64,000 nucleotides of DNA from Saururus chinensis (Eukaryota > Streptophyta > Magnoliopsida > Piperales > Saururaceae). The translations under genes were made by a program, and so were the position numbers. The DNA is taken from NCBI GenBank assembly GCA_035235625.1, contig CP141146.1, forward strand, positions 28,948,501-29,012,500. Reading direction: 5' to 3'. Below the pieces are notes generated by a model. It worked only from the letters and a program-made list of their open reading frames with translations. It had not been told where the DNA came from and did not search any database. This document shows, one piece after another, positions 32,625 through 41,047 of this stretch (the first letter of the stretch is position 1; each line of letters starts with the position of its first letter).

Positions 32625-32714
32625 TATTAGTAGCTGTATATAGATTTTTTAAATGAATTAATTTTAGTTTATTTTTAAAAATCAAATAGAACTATTAATA
32701 TGTGTCCAAAGGAG
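32625..32714. mobile_element. degenerate Stowaway-like MITE
   Basis: The right part (AAATAGAACTATTAATATGTGTCCAAAGGAGTA) matches the internal layout and end of the Stowaway copies at 62943 and 63332. The left end is poorly preserved. Confidence 0.4.
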
Positions 32715-32965
32715 TATTATACATTTGTTGCCTTTCATTTATACTAGAAATCATAAGAATACAATCTGATTATTGTGTTTCAAGTTGGTCAATATCTTTG
32801 ATCCTTTCACCTATGGAAGCAAGTGTGTGAATATGCACAAAGTTGGTGATTTGCCACTATAATCTAAATCCGTTAGTGTACAATTTGATGATTATAATAT
32901 GAAAAAATATATATGAGCTTGGACTTCTGAGTGCCAATGTAAGAGTGGGTATCATTTATATGAAG

Positions 32966-33508
32966 GGGTTGTTTGGGTGTTGAATTAATTTGGTATAGAA
33001 TTAATTCTAGAAGTTCACCACCGAACGTGAATTATGTTTGGAAATAAAATTTTTTAGAATAAATTCAGATGTCGCGTGAAACCCAATTTTAAGACTTTAA
33101 ACTAATATAACACTCTCTCTCTCTCTCGAACTCGAATGTGCACGTTCTTAGTACCATTATGCTTCTAAATTCAAGCTCTATCAAATAAGATGGCACAAGG
33201 GTAGGTAATTTTGAACTTTCAAAGTGGGCCCTACCTATATGGTATATTTATCGAGGTTCAAATTGATATGAGAAATAACCATTAAAAAATAATAGAATAT
33301 GTAACTTTCAAAATGGGGACTAGGAGACAAAATCGACTGAATTGCCTGATTTAGGTCGATTCAAGCTTAAAATGGCCTGAATCAACTATAGGGCTGAATT
33401 TTTAATTATGTGTAGCTTTTACACAAAAACAAGATTCTAATAATTCAAGCCTAAATTAAGGCTGAATTAACTGAATATTCCACAAATTCAATACACAAAC
33501 AACCCTAA
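32966..33508. mobile_element. MITE-like element with GGGTTGTTTG termini
   Basis: The left end GGGTTGTTTGGGTGTTGAATT and the right end, reverse complemented, GGGTTGTTTGTGTATTGAATT form a terminal inverted repeat of about 21 bp. The interior is AT-rich with a (CT)n run near 33112. Termini of this kind occur in PIF/Harbinger and hAT MITEs. No clear target duplication was seen, so the superfamily is undecided. Confidence 0.55.
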
Positions 33509-33767
33509 GCATCAGATTGAAATCTAACAATTATGTGCGCCAACAAATTCTGACCACACAATGCCTAGGCACACACTATTGCACATGAGCCAGGGCTCAA
33601 TACATTTATCAAATAAAGAATAATATCGCATATGGATCTCGTTTATAAGTGTCGGGGCTCATTTGAGCTATGGATGCCCAATTTGTAATAGCCATTCGAT
33701 TTATATTTGTTCACTTTCAAGCGATTAACCCAGGTTAACGAGCTCGAATGCTGAGATGGATATCGTC

Positions 33768-34378
33768 CTAGTGGCCAACCCTTGGTACACGTTGTGGATC
33801 CCCTCCCTTGCTCATCTCACAGCTACTCCCCCGTAAGCTTCTTAATAGATAGCCGCTTTCACATGTTGGATCCGCCACGGACAACCATTCGTCTTCCTCT
33901 CCAAGCCGCTTCACCAAATTCCCTATGATAAAACTGTCAATTGTTTGATCTCCACCATTCTTTCTCCCTCTAGGCACTCGCCGTCATAGTCTTTGCTGTT
34001 GAGGGTGTTTATGTTTCTCAAGGCGTGGTCATCGGATCCGGTGCTGGCTTGAAGGATTTCTCTCGGTCTAGTGGAACTGGGACACCATGTGTCAGACCTC
34101 GTCGAAGTGGGTGCACTCGAGGGCGGCCACGACCTTCTTCCAGTGGGGGGGTGCAGAGACGCAGTGAGTTGGGCAATGGCATCTCCTCTTACTCTGTAAT
34201 AGGAAAGAGCACAGTAGGCTTGGAGGAGGACCTGCTGAAGCCGTTGATACTCACGTCCTATGGGATCTCCCCCCACAGTAAAGTGTGGTTCACATCGAAG
34301 GACTTACAGGCCCAGCTGCTTCAGTTGGGAAGGAAGTTTAGAGAAGGCCAGGTTGTAGGAAACATCAAGCTCAATTAG
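33768..34378. other. GC-richer, coding-like fragment, not recognised
   Basis: Both strands are partly open. The minus strand gives 117- and 69-residue frames (YQRLQQVLLQAYCALSYYRV; VKRLGEEDEWLSVADP) and, in another frame, KKVVAALECTHFDEV. The plus strand has a 117-residue frame (SSYSVIGKSTVGLEEDLLKP). Composition differs sharply from the AT-rich neighbours, which suggests a decayed gene fragment. No family could be assigned and the coding strand is unclear. Confidence 0.35.
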
Positions 34379-34379
34379 G

Positions 34380-34996
34380 TTGACGGGGAAGGCAACACCC
34401 GATAATGTTAAAAATGAAACTATTGTGGGAGATTTTGAGCACTTGGGTCTGTTTTCCCTCGCCGAAGAAGGGACACTGGCCTAACGCTTGCTACATGGAC
34501 TATTTAGAAAGCTTAATAGAACTAAGTATTGCACAAGTCATATTTTGAGGTATATTATGTTCTTATTCGCTAAATTTAATTGAATTTGAAGGCTATTACA
34601 TGAGGTTTTATTATGAGATGTTAAAGATGAAAAATTGTCATTGTTATATTTTTGAGTTAGTGAACTTTAATGAGCCTGGTTAATGGGCCACATAAGATAT
34701 GCTTGTAAATAGAGAGTGAAATTGTATGACTACAAAGTTTCTACACTTTATGTTTTTGAAATGTATATACGTAGTTGCACAATTAGTTCTAAGATGAGGT
34801 TATAGAATTGATGATTCCTTACTTGAAAGTGATCAGATCAATATTATTTACTTGTTTCAAGTATTTGTGGTTGGTTCTTTTTAAAAATAGTTGTGTGTTT
34901 TTAAGAGAAGATTATTTTTTGGAATTTTTGTTTTCTTTTATTTCTTCTTTTAGGTTTAGATATTTGTGGGTATCATTGCTACAAACCCTCACGAGA
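34380..34996. other. AT-rich right end of the composite block
   Basis: No gene seen. The last bases, ACAAACCCTCACGAGACA, form the right terminus next to AGTAG and could be the end of an unidentified LTR. Confidence 0.4.
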
Positions 34997-35870
34997 CAAG
35001 TAGTCAACTCAATACCAAGGAAGTGGTAAAGGAAACCTAGGTCTTTGACAGCAAAGGCACGACTGAGAAGAGATATGACATGTGCAACAACGGGAGCATG
35101 GGAGCCGGTGATAAGGATGTCATCGACATAGACAACAAGGATGGTGATTTGGGAGCCTTGGTGGTGAAGGAAGAGAGATGTGTCGGCGTGACAAGACCGA
35201 AAGCCAAGGTGGGTTAAGTAGGATGAAAGTTTGGCATACCATTGACGGGGGGCTTGTTTGAGGCCATAGAGGGCTTTGTGGAGACGACAGACGTGGTGGG
35301 GGTGGGAGGGATCAATGAAGCCGGGGGGTTGGGCCATGTAGAGTTCCTCCTCAATGGTGCTATGAAGGAAGGCATTAGAGACATCAAGTTGATTGATGGC
35401 CCAAGCATTGGAGAGAGCGAGGCTGAGGACAATGCGGATGGTATAAGGATTGACCACGGGGCTGAAGGTTTCATGGTAGTCATGGCCTTCTTTCTGTGTT
35501 AAGCCTTTGGCAACCAGGCGTGCCTTGTACCTGGAGATAGTGCCATCAGGGCCATGCTTGATCTTATAGGTCCACCTACATCCAATGATGTTGAAATCGG
35601 GTGGGGGTGGGATAAGGGTCCAAGTGCCTGGACGGAGGAGTGCCCCATAAGCGCATGGCATCACACCATTCTGGGATGTGGGAGGGAAGACGGTAGGAGG
35701 TGGGTTCTGTGTCAGGGGAGGATTGGGCGATGAGGGAAAGGGGGATACGAGGATGATAGATGATGGCTTTGCTACGGGTAATTGTGTGGTGGGTAGGGGC
35801 GGCAAGAGGGAGAGGAGAAGTGAGAGTGCAGAGTGGTGAAGGGGAGGGGGTGGGGGTGACAGGAGACGGG
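34997..35870 (-). pseudogene. copia B reverse transcriptase
   Basis: The minus strand reads NIIGCRWTYKIKHGPDGTIS, RYKARLVAKGLTQKEGHDYH and ETFSPVVNPYTIRIVLSLAL; then QLDVSNAFLHSTIEEELYM, LYGLKQAPRQWYAKLSSYL and the catalytic YVDDILITGS, ending KDLGFLYHFLGIEL at the insertion junction. Motifs are complete and in order, so the domain looks nearly intact, and the copia was active fairly recently. The frame runs out of copia sequence into the composite block after GIELTT. The preceding proline-rich stretch is the integrase-reverse transcriptase linker. Confidence 0.92.
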
Positions 35871-36340
35871 ACACGGGAGGGGGAGGAGAGTGGTGGGAGG
35901 GAGAAGAGGGACAGGGGAGGGGTAGGGGAGAGAGGAGGGAACTGTGAAGGGGAGGGAGGTTGTGGGTTATGGGAGGAAGAGGTGGGGGGTAGGGGTAGAG
36001 GCGAAAGAAGAGGGGGAATGGGTGGGGCTAATGGGGAAAGAGAGCGAAAGGGGAAGTCGTTTTCAAGGAAGCAGACATGGAGAGAGATGTAGACTTGATG
36101 ACTTGAGGTCAAGACAACGATAGCCTTTGGTGGTGGGACAGTAGCCGATGAAGATGCAGGGGATAGACCGGGCATCGAGTTTGTGTTGTGAGTAAGGGCG
36201 GGTCCAAGGATAACATCGGCAGCCAAAGATGCGAAGGTGGGAGTAGTCAGGGGGGGTATTGTGAAAGAGTTGGTAAGGGGATGTATGATGGAGGGTGGGG
36301 GATGGAAGCCGGTTGATGAGGTAGGTGGCGGTGTAGGCAG
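35871..36340 (-). pseudogene. copia B integrase C-terminus and Pro-rich linker
   Basis: After a frameshift the minus strand reads FGCRCYPWTRPYSQHKLDAR then IPCIFIGYCPTTKGYR, the copia integrase C-terminal region, and HVCFLENDFPFRS in a neighbouring frame. A long proline- and serine-rich linker follows. At least one frameshift lies near 36080-36100. Confidence 0.8.
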
Positions 36341-36890
36341 CATCAACCCAATAGGTTAGGCATGTAGGAAGAGGTAAGTAGGGTTAGAGTGGTTTCAATG
36401 ATGTGGCGGTGTTTACGTTCAGCAACTCCATTTTGTTCAGGGGTATGAGGACAAGAAAATCGGTGAGTAATGCCACGAGTGTGGAAGTGAGAGATGAAGC
36501 GGGAGTTAACAAATTCGTGTCCATTGTCAGAACGGAAGGTGGTGATATGATAGGGGAAGGTATTTTCGACCATGGATTGAAAGACAAGGAAGGTGTCATA
36601 AGCGTCCGACTTGAGTTTTAGGGGGTAGAGCCAGGTATTGTGAGAGTAGTCTTCTACAAAGATAATGTAATATTGATAGCCAATGAAGGAGGTGACCGGA
36701 GAGGGTCCACAAAGGTCAGAGTGGATGAGTTCTAGGGGGCGAGTAGTGGAGCGATGGGATAGGGAGAAGGGTAAATGAGATTTGCTAACATGACAACTAT
36801 TACACTCTAAGTGCTTTATTTTGGTAACATGGAAAGGAAAAGAAGAGATGGTGGTGTTGAATGTGGCGGAGGCAGGGTGGCCAAGTCGTT
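36341..36890 (-). pseudogene. copia B integrase core
   Basis: The minus strand reads TTFRSDNGHEFVNSRFISHF with the second catalytic Asp of the DDE triad, and HTPEQNGVAERKHRHIIETT with the catalytic Glu. The N-terminal HHCC part lies nearer 36700-36890 (ECNSCHVSKSHLPFSL region) in a different frame. Confidence 0.85.
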
Positions 36891-36894
36891 GATG

Positions 36895-37587
36895 CTAGGT
36901 GGTAGATGAAGAGGTAGTGGCGGTGAAGACACTTGGGGGGGTGGGAGAGAGTGGGTAGATGTCATTCTGACTCGGACCACGATAGAGGAGGTGACTGATC
37001 TTGTTATCCTGAATAGACACATCAGAGACAGAGAAGGTTAGGGAGCAATCATTGTCACGCGCAATTTTGTGAACGAAGAGAAGGTTGTGGGCGATAGAGG
37101 GTGTGTGGAGGCTAGTAGGGAGGTGGAGTGTATAGTATGGAAGGGGGAGGGAGGAGCTACCAGTGGAGGAGACTGGAAGAGATTGACCATTACCTATGTT
37201 GACATAAGGGGGGCCAAGGTGGGGAGAGGTAGCGGTGAGGTGGTTCACGTCTGGGGTAATGTGTTTACTTGCACTGGAATCTAGTAGCCAATCAGAGGGG
37301 TGTGGGACCCCTCCTTGAATGCTCATGGCTAGGGCACGGTTCCTGGTGGGACCCATGTAAGAAGCATTGTAACGGGCACAACATTTAATGGCATTGCGGT
37401 CAAAGGAGCCATAGATTTGGCAGGCAGGACCTGAGGAATGGAATCCACCACACCCGCGGCCGTAACATGGGTTACCCCCACCCCTGCGATGAAAGTTGGG
37501 GCGGGGACATCGATACTGTGTTACATGAGGAGTGGGAAGGAGTCCTGGGGCTGCAAAAGCAGTGGCAACAGTCTGTGAGGGGGCCAT
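36895..37587 (-). pseudogene. copia B nucleocapsid and protease
   Basis: A 230-residue open frame. The zinc knuckle CQIYGSFDRNAIKC has lost its second Cys (Tyr instead) and its His (Arg instead) compared with CX2CX4HX4C. The protease motif WLLDSSASKHITPD, usually D(S/T)GA(T/S)xH, has Ser in place of Gly. Downstream SSSLPLPYYTLHLPTSL and LLFVHKIARDNDCSLTFS match copia protease. Both substitutions argue against function. Confidence 0.85.
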
Positions 37588-37748
37588 GGCGGCCGGTGGG
37601 ACACCCGAGGGGGGGCCGAGGAGGATTTGGCCCAGGTCGCTGTGAGGGGACCGAGGAGGTCCTGAGGACTGGAGGTGGAGGGAGAGCTACCCACGGCGGC
37701 AAGAAGGGCTGTGGGATGGGCTAGCGGCAGTTCGGTAGGAACAGCGTG

Positions 37749-38444
37749 CTAAAGTTTGAGGGCAGCTTCTTCGGCTAAGAGGAGATTCCGCAGTTCGGCG
37801 AGAGGGACGATGGCACTGCGAGCACGAATGCTGGTGGCGAAGGTGGCATAGTCAAGAGGGAGGCTGGCGAGAGTTTGGTGCAGTAAATCGGCGTCATTGA
37901 TCAGTATGCTGATGGCCGCCAGCTGGTCAACCAACTGATGGAGCTGATCGAGGTAGGCCGCCATGCTGGTTGGGCCGAAGTGGCAGCAGCGGAGCTCCCC
38001 CATGAGATGGATGACTGCGACTGGAGAGGTGGACAAATAGCAGGCAGCCACAGCAGTCCAAAGATCGGCAGCGGTGGCGTAGTTGAGGAAGCGGCGAACG
38101 AGAGTTGGATTGATGGTGTCTCGGAGAAACACGAGCAGGTGGTGGTCCATGGCGATCCAGTCAGAGTAAGAGGGCCGGGCAAATGAATCTGCCGGCGAGG
38201 GGCAAGGCAGAGAGCCGTCAACGTAGGGTAGGAGGCGGTAGGCGTCCAGAACAGAGGCAATGGTTGTGCGCCAGATCAGGAAGTTGGATCTGTCGAGATG
38301 GACCGTGATGAGGTTGGAAACGAGAAACTTGATTGAGGTGGGGGCTGTCTGAAGGAAATCAGCCGTAGTGGGGAGAACGGTAGGCAGGGGGTGATCGGAG
38401 GAGGTGGAGGCAATGGTGGGTGCCAGAGAGGCGGAGGAAACCAT
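37749..38444 (-). CDS. copia B gag
   Basis: An uninterrupted 231-residue frame. LVSNLITVHLDRSNFLIWRT, ATAADLWTAVAACYLSTSP and LPLDYATFATSIRARSAIVP are typical of the UBN2/retrotran-gag type in copia, with the L..NF..W start and W..L.. core. It is followed by a stop before the nucleocapsid, which lies in a nearby frame. It is the best preserved gag in the window. Confidence 0.88.
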   Translation of the reverse strand: MVSSASLAPTIASTSSDHPLPTVLPTTADFLQTAPTSIKFLVSNLITVHLDRSNFLIWRTTIASVLDAYRLLPYVDGSLPCPSPADSFARPSYSDWIAMDHHLLVFLRDTINPTLVRRFLNYATAADLWTAVAACYLSTSPVAVIHLMGELRCCHFGPTSMAAYLDQLHQLVDQLAAISILINDADLLHQTLASLPLDYATFATSIRARSAIVPLAELRNLLLAEEAALKL

Positions 38445-39154
38445 GGGGAGTGAGGGGACAGACGGAGAAAGGTTGGATCTTGGCCGAAGAGAGGGGAAGA
38501 GAAAGGTTGGCTTATGACGGAGAGATAGGGAGTTGATCGTAGGGGGAAGGGGATGGACCAGGGAGGAGGAGACTGAGCGCAGGAGGGCGGAGAGATTGAA
38601 GGAGAGGAGGCGACTGGCTGGAGGGAGGGGAAGAACGCGGCGGGATGTGAGATGATGGGAGCGACTAGCCGGAGATGAAGAAGAGGGTGATGGGAAACCG
38701 ACTGGAGGGAGGTACTGGAGAGGGATCAGAGATGGGAAACCACGAACCAGAGGACGACGGGACTGAGCAGGGGGTGGTGGACGGCGGTGGCGTCTGGTTG
38801 AGCGACTGCGAGGAGTAGGGAGGAGGAGAGCACTGTGAAATGGGGAGGATGAAAAGTGAGGATGCAGGGTGGTGGGATCGAGGTTGCAGGGGACAGAGAT
38901 AGGGGTTGATGGGAAAAGTGAACAGTGATGGGAAGAGTGACCAGTGACGACGCGTTGGGCTCAAGACTGCAAGTGGGAGGGGCAGAAAACGTTGGGCTCG
39001 AGATTGTACATGGGAGGGTTAGAACGTATAGTGAAAACTGAGAGGAAGTGATGGGAAGGAACGGGGAGAGTTCCAATGGTTCAAGGAAGGACATAGAGTG
39101 ACCCTTGGGACAGAGGTGGCCACACTGTACATTGAGAAGAGGAAGGGCTTTAGC
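38445..39154 (-). other. copia B leader between primer site and gag
   Basis: About 700 bp. Open frames here begin in the primer site itself and are not taken as genes. Confidence 0.6.
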
Positions 39155-39171
39155 CACTGGCTTTGATACCA
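39155..39171 (-). other. primer binding site of copia B, tRNA-iMet type
   Basis: The minus strand TGGTATCAAAGCCAGTG starts right after the LTR end. It matches the initiator-methionine primer site (TGGTATCAGAGC) with one change. Confidence 0.85.
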
Positions 39172-39360
39172 TGAAGATGAAGAGATTTTCAATGGAATAA
39201 TAATAGTGTTTGTATAGGCTTTTATAGGGAAGACCCTCGGAGACAAATCTGGGGTGAATCCGTTAAGAATATTACAATGAATCATGAGAATATTAGGTAG
39301 AATCATAATATGAGTGAAAAAGGAAAAATGTGATAGGGTAAGGATTTGGTTCCCTTAATA
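39172..39360 (-). repeat. 5' LTR of copia B
   Basis: 189 bp. On the minus strand it ends CTCTTCATCTTCA before the primer site. TATAAAAG on the minus strand near 39217-39226 is a plausible TATA box. Confidence 0.88.
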
Positions 39361-40260
39361 ATTGCCATCTTTCAATTTCGATCTAGTGATCCAAGGACCA
39401 AGAGAATTAGGCTCAACTGCAGAAGTTGCTCCAGTGCCTCCCTTTATTCAAGGTAGACGAATTTCACACAGCCCATTTGCTTCGGCATATTTGATATATA
39501 CTTGGTATCGCTTGCACCACCTTTCTATTGACACTATATTACTTGTTTAATTGGAGAAAATCCAATATGGAGCGCGGAGGACCAAGCGAAGCCCCTCAGA
39601 AAGAGAAAATTATCTGCTCTGAAGAACACAATGCAATGAGCAAACATGACCAAGGCGTTAATGACGTGCAAACAAGATTTCAGCGGAGATAAACTCTCAT
39701 GAGGCTTCTCAATCGAAGTGAAGAGATAAAAAATGAAGAAGCAACAAAATCAGCTTTGCCTGTCTTTGGAGCTCTCAAGCGCGGGGGAGGTCGGAGAAGC
39801 GATGCAGCGAGAGGTGGAGATCAGCGGAAAGTTTCAAGGCATGGTGGGAAACATGGGAATGGAAGAGGGCGAGCTCCCAAGAAGGAGTCGTCGAGGTGAG
39901 CCGCTGCAATGGTAGAGGCTGGAGATGCGCACGGAGAACCTACGTGGGCTATTCTCTTTGTATTTACCATCTTTGAACCTACGTGGGCCGTGGAATGAAG
40001 CACCGTAGTTATGACATTAACATTAATGAACACATAAAACTGGATTATGAGGAGGAGGAAGGGGAGATAACACCGGACTAGGATGAACTGACAAGGACAT
40101 TAAGGGGGACGAGGTGGGGAGTTGAGACGACTAGGCGACAATCCGATGAAGTACATGACCTACATGCTGAAGATTCTGCAACTGGTTCTTCTCGGGCCAT
40201 ATTTTCACCTCATTTCAGTCAGGTAACATCTCGGAGAAGTAGGTATAATTATAACTAAAT
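39361..40260 (+). pseudogene. unrecognised gene fragments, right of the copia insertion
   Basis: Coding-like patches lie in different frames. 39363-39455 reads SFNFDLVIQGPRELGSTAEV then PVPPFIQG before a GT. 39568-39693 is a 41-codon frame starting MERGGPSEAPQKEKIICSEE. 39699-39899 ends with a basic tail (LKRGGGRRSDAARGGDQRK). Near 40045 is DYEEEEGEITPD, with an in-frame stop, continuing to SRRSRYNYN and a stop at about 40257. The low-complexity charged segments resemble a nuclear protein. It probably belongs with 14500-15240, as the copia and its duplication lie between them. Confidence 0.4.
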
Positions 40261-40638
40261 AGGCCACCCAATAAGAGAGTACATATATGAAGTTACAATA
40301 GGGTGTCATGTTGTGCACTTGTGCAGTTGTGCTTTCTGATTTTGAGTTTTTCTTTTCCGTATGGGTGTACTTGGATTAGAGAACAATTTTTAATGTTCTA
40401 CTTCTTGACTAGGAAACTTATAGAAGTCTTTCATCTAAGATATTAATGGAGTACACATTAGCGTTATATTGACCCTAATGTATGCTAGAATGTGCATTTC
40501 TCATACATTTTTTACACTCCGTTTTATTGTCAAAAGTATAAAAAACTCTTCCTTGAATCAGTTATGGTAAATAAGGTAAATATAGAGTAAACAAAACTCT
40601 AACTCCAAAAGTTTGTCAATCTATTTTGATCAAATGTG
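40261..40638. other. AT-rich flank, no gene seen
   Basis: This could be 3' flank of the preceding gene fragments. No features recognised. Confidence 0.4.
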
Positions 40639-40997
40639 AAAATTGTTGGACCAGGGTATGGGCCCATTTTGTTCCACATTGATCATGGTCGGGTGAGCCG
40701 GTATGGGCCACAGGGTCCAAGCATGGTGGGGGCAGTCATGTAACATCCCCGATTTTTCTGTAATTTTTCTTAAATTTTCTGTAATTTTCTCCAATTTTTG
40801 CAATGTTCTACAGTTTACTCCTCGTATTTTAGATAAAGAAATTTGACGCTTCGGCGTATCCATATTTGTAATATTCTTGTCCCTAAGTGTTGGGAGTCGT
40901 GCTTAGTCGCAAGTCATGGGGATCGACGCATCGCAAAAATTTTCATTGCAAAAATTAGACGCGACGCGGGAGAACAGAAACATGAAGAAATGAAGAG

Positions 40998-41003
<6 letters not shown>

Positions 41004-41046
<43 letters not shown>
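41004..41046 (+). repeat. (TA)n microsatellite
   Basis: About 20 uninterrupted TA repeats, specific to giant LTR copy 2. Confidence 0.95.

Positions 41047-41047
<1 letters not shown>

Larger units (their letters stand above)
16415..34996. mobile_element. 18.6 kb composite nested block inside copia B
   Basis: The block starts TGATAAGTATG and ends CACGAGACA, with AGTAG at 16410-16414 and 34997-35001. Collapsing one AGTAG joins GIEL-T-T-TPNG in frame in copia reverse transcriptase, so it behaves like an insertion with a 5-bp duplication. However, the left terminus is a full LTR1 (ending ATCA) while the right terminus does not resemble LTR1. The block is therefore not one simple element. It contains parts of several gypsy and copia elements in both orientations, itemised below. 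Confidence 0.65.
15404..39360 (-). mobile_element. Ty1-copia retrotransposon B (Ale/Retrofit-like), split by an 18.6 kb insertion
   Basis: The element reads on the minus strand: 5' LTR 39172-39360, primer site, leader, gag, zinc knuckle, protease, integrase and reverse transcriptase from 39171 down to 34997, then the rest of pol and the 3' LTR at 16414-15404. The host duplication ATTGC flanks it at 15399-15403 and 39361-39365. Without the 16415-34996 block and one AGTAG copy it is about 5.37 kb, normal for copia. Short LTRs (189 and 181 bp) and the protein type suggest the Ale/Retrofit lineage; that is inference. Long open segments remain, but frameshifts, a damaged zinc knuckle and the insertion make it inactive. 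Confidence 0.9.

Noticed and set aside
33920-34300. Resemblance of KKVVAALECTHFDEV to the start of phenylalanine ammonia-lyase
   Set aside because: Only a dozen residues are similar, the expected following motif is missing, and the frame breaks on both sides.
16415-34996. The composite block as a DNA transposon with terminal inverted repeats
   Set aside because: Its ends, TGATAAGTATG and (reverse complement) TGTCTCGTGAG, are not inverted repeats of each other beyond the TG/CA.
35576-36092. Long Pro/Ser-rich minus-strand and Gly/Glu-rich plus-strand frames
   Set aside because: The minus frame is the integrase-reverse transcriptase linker, partly out of frame; the plus frame is its antisense shadow.
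38726-39172. 148-residue minus-strand frame starting at 39172
   Set aside because: Its first codons are the tRNA-iMet primer binding site of copia B, and the rest is untranslated leader.
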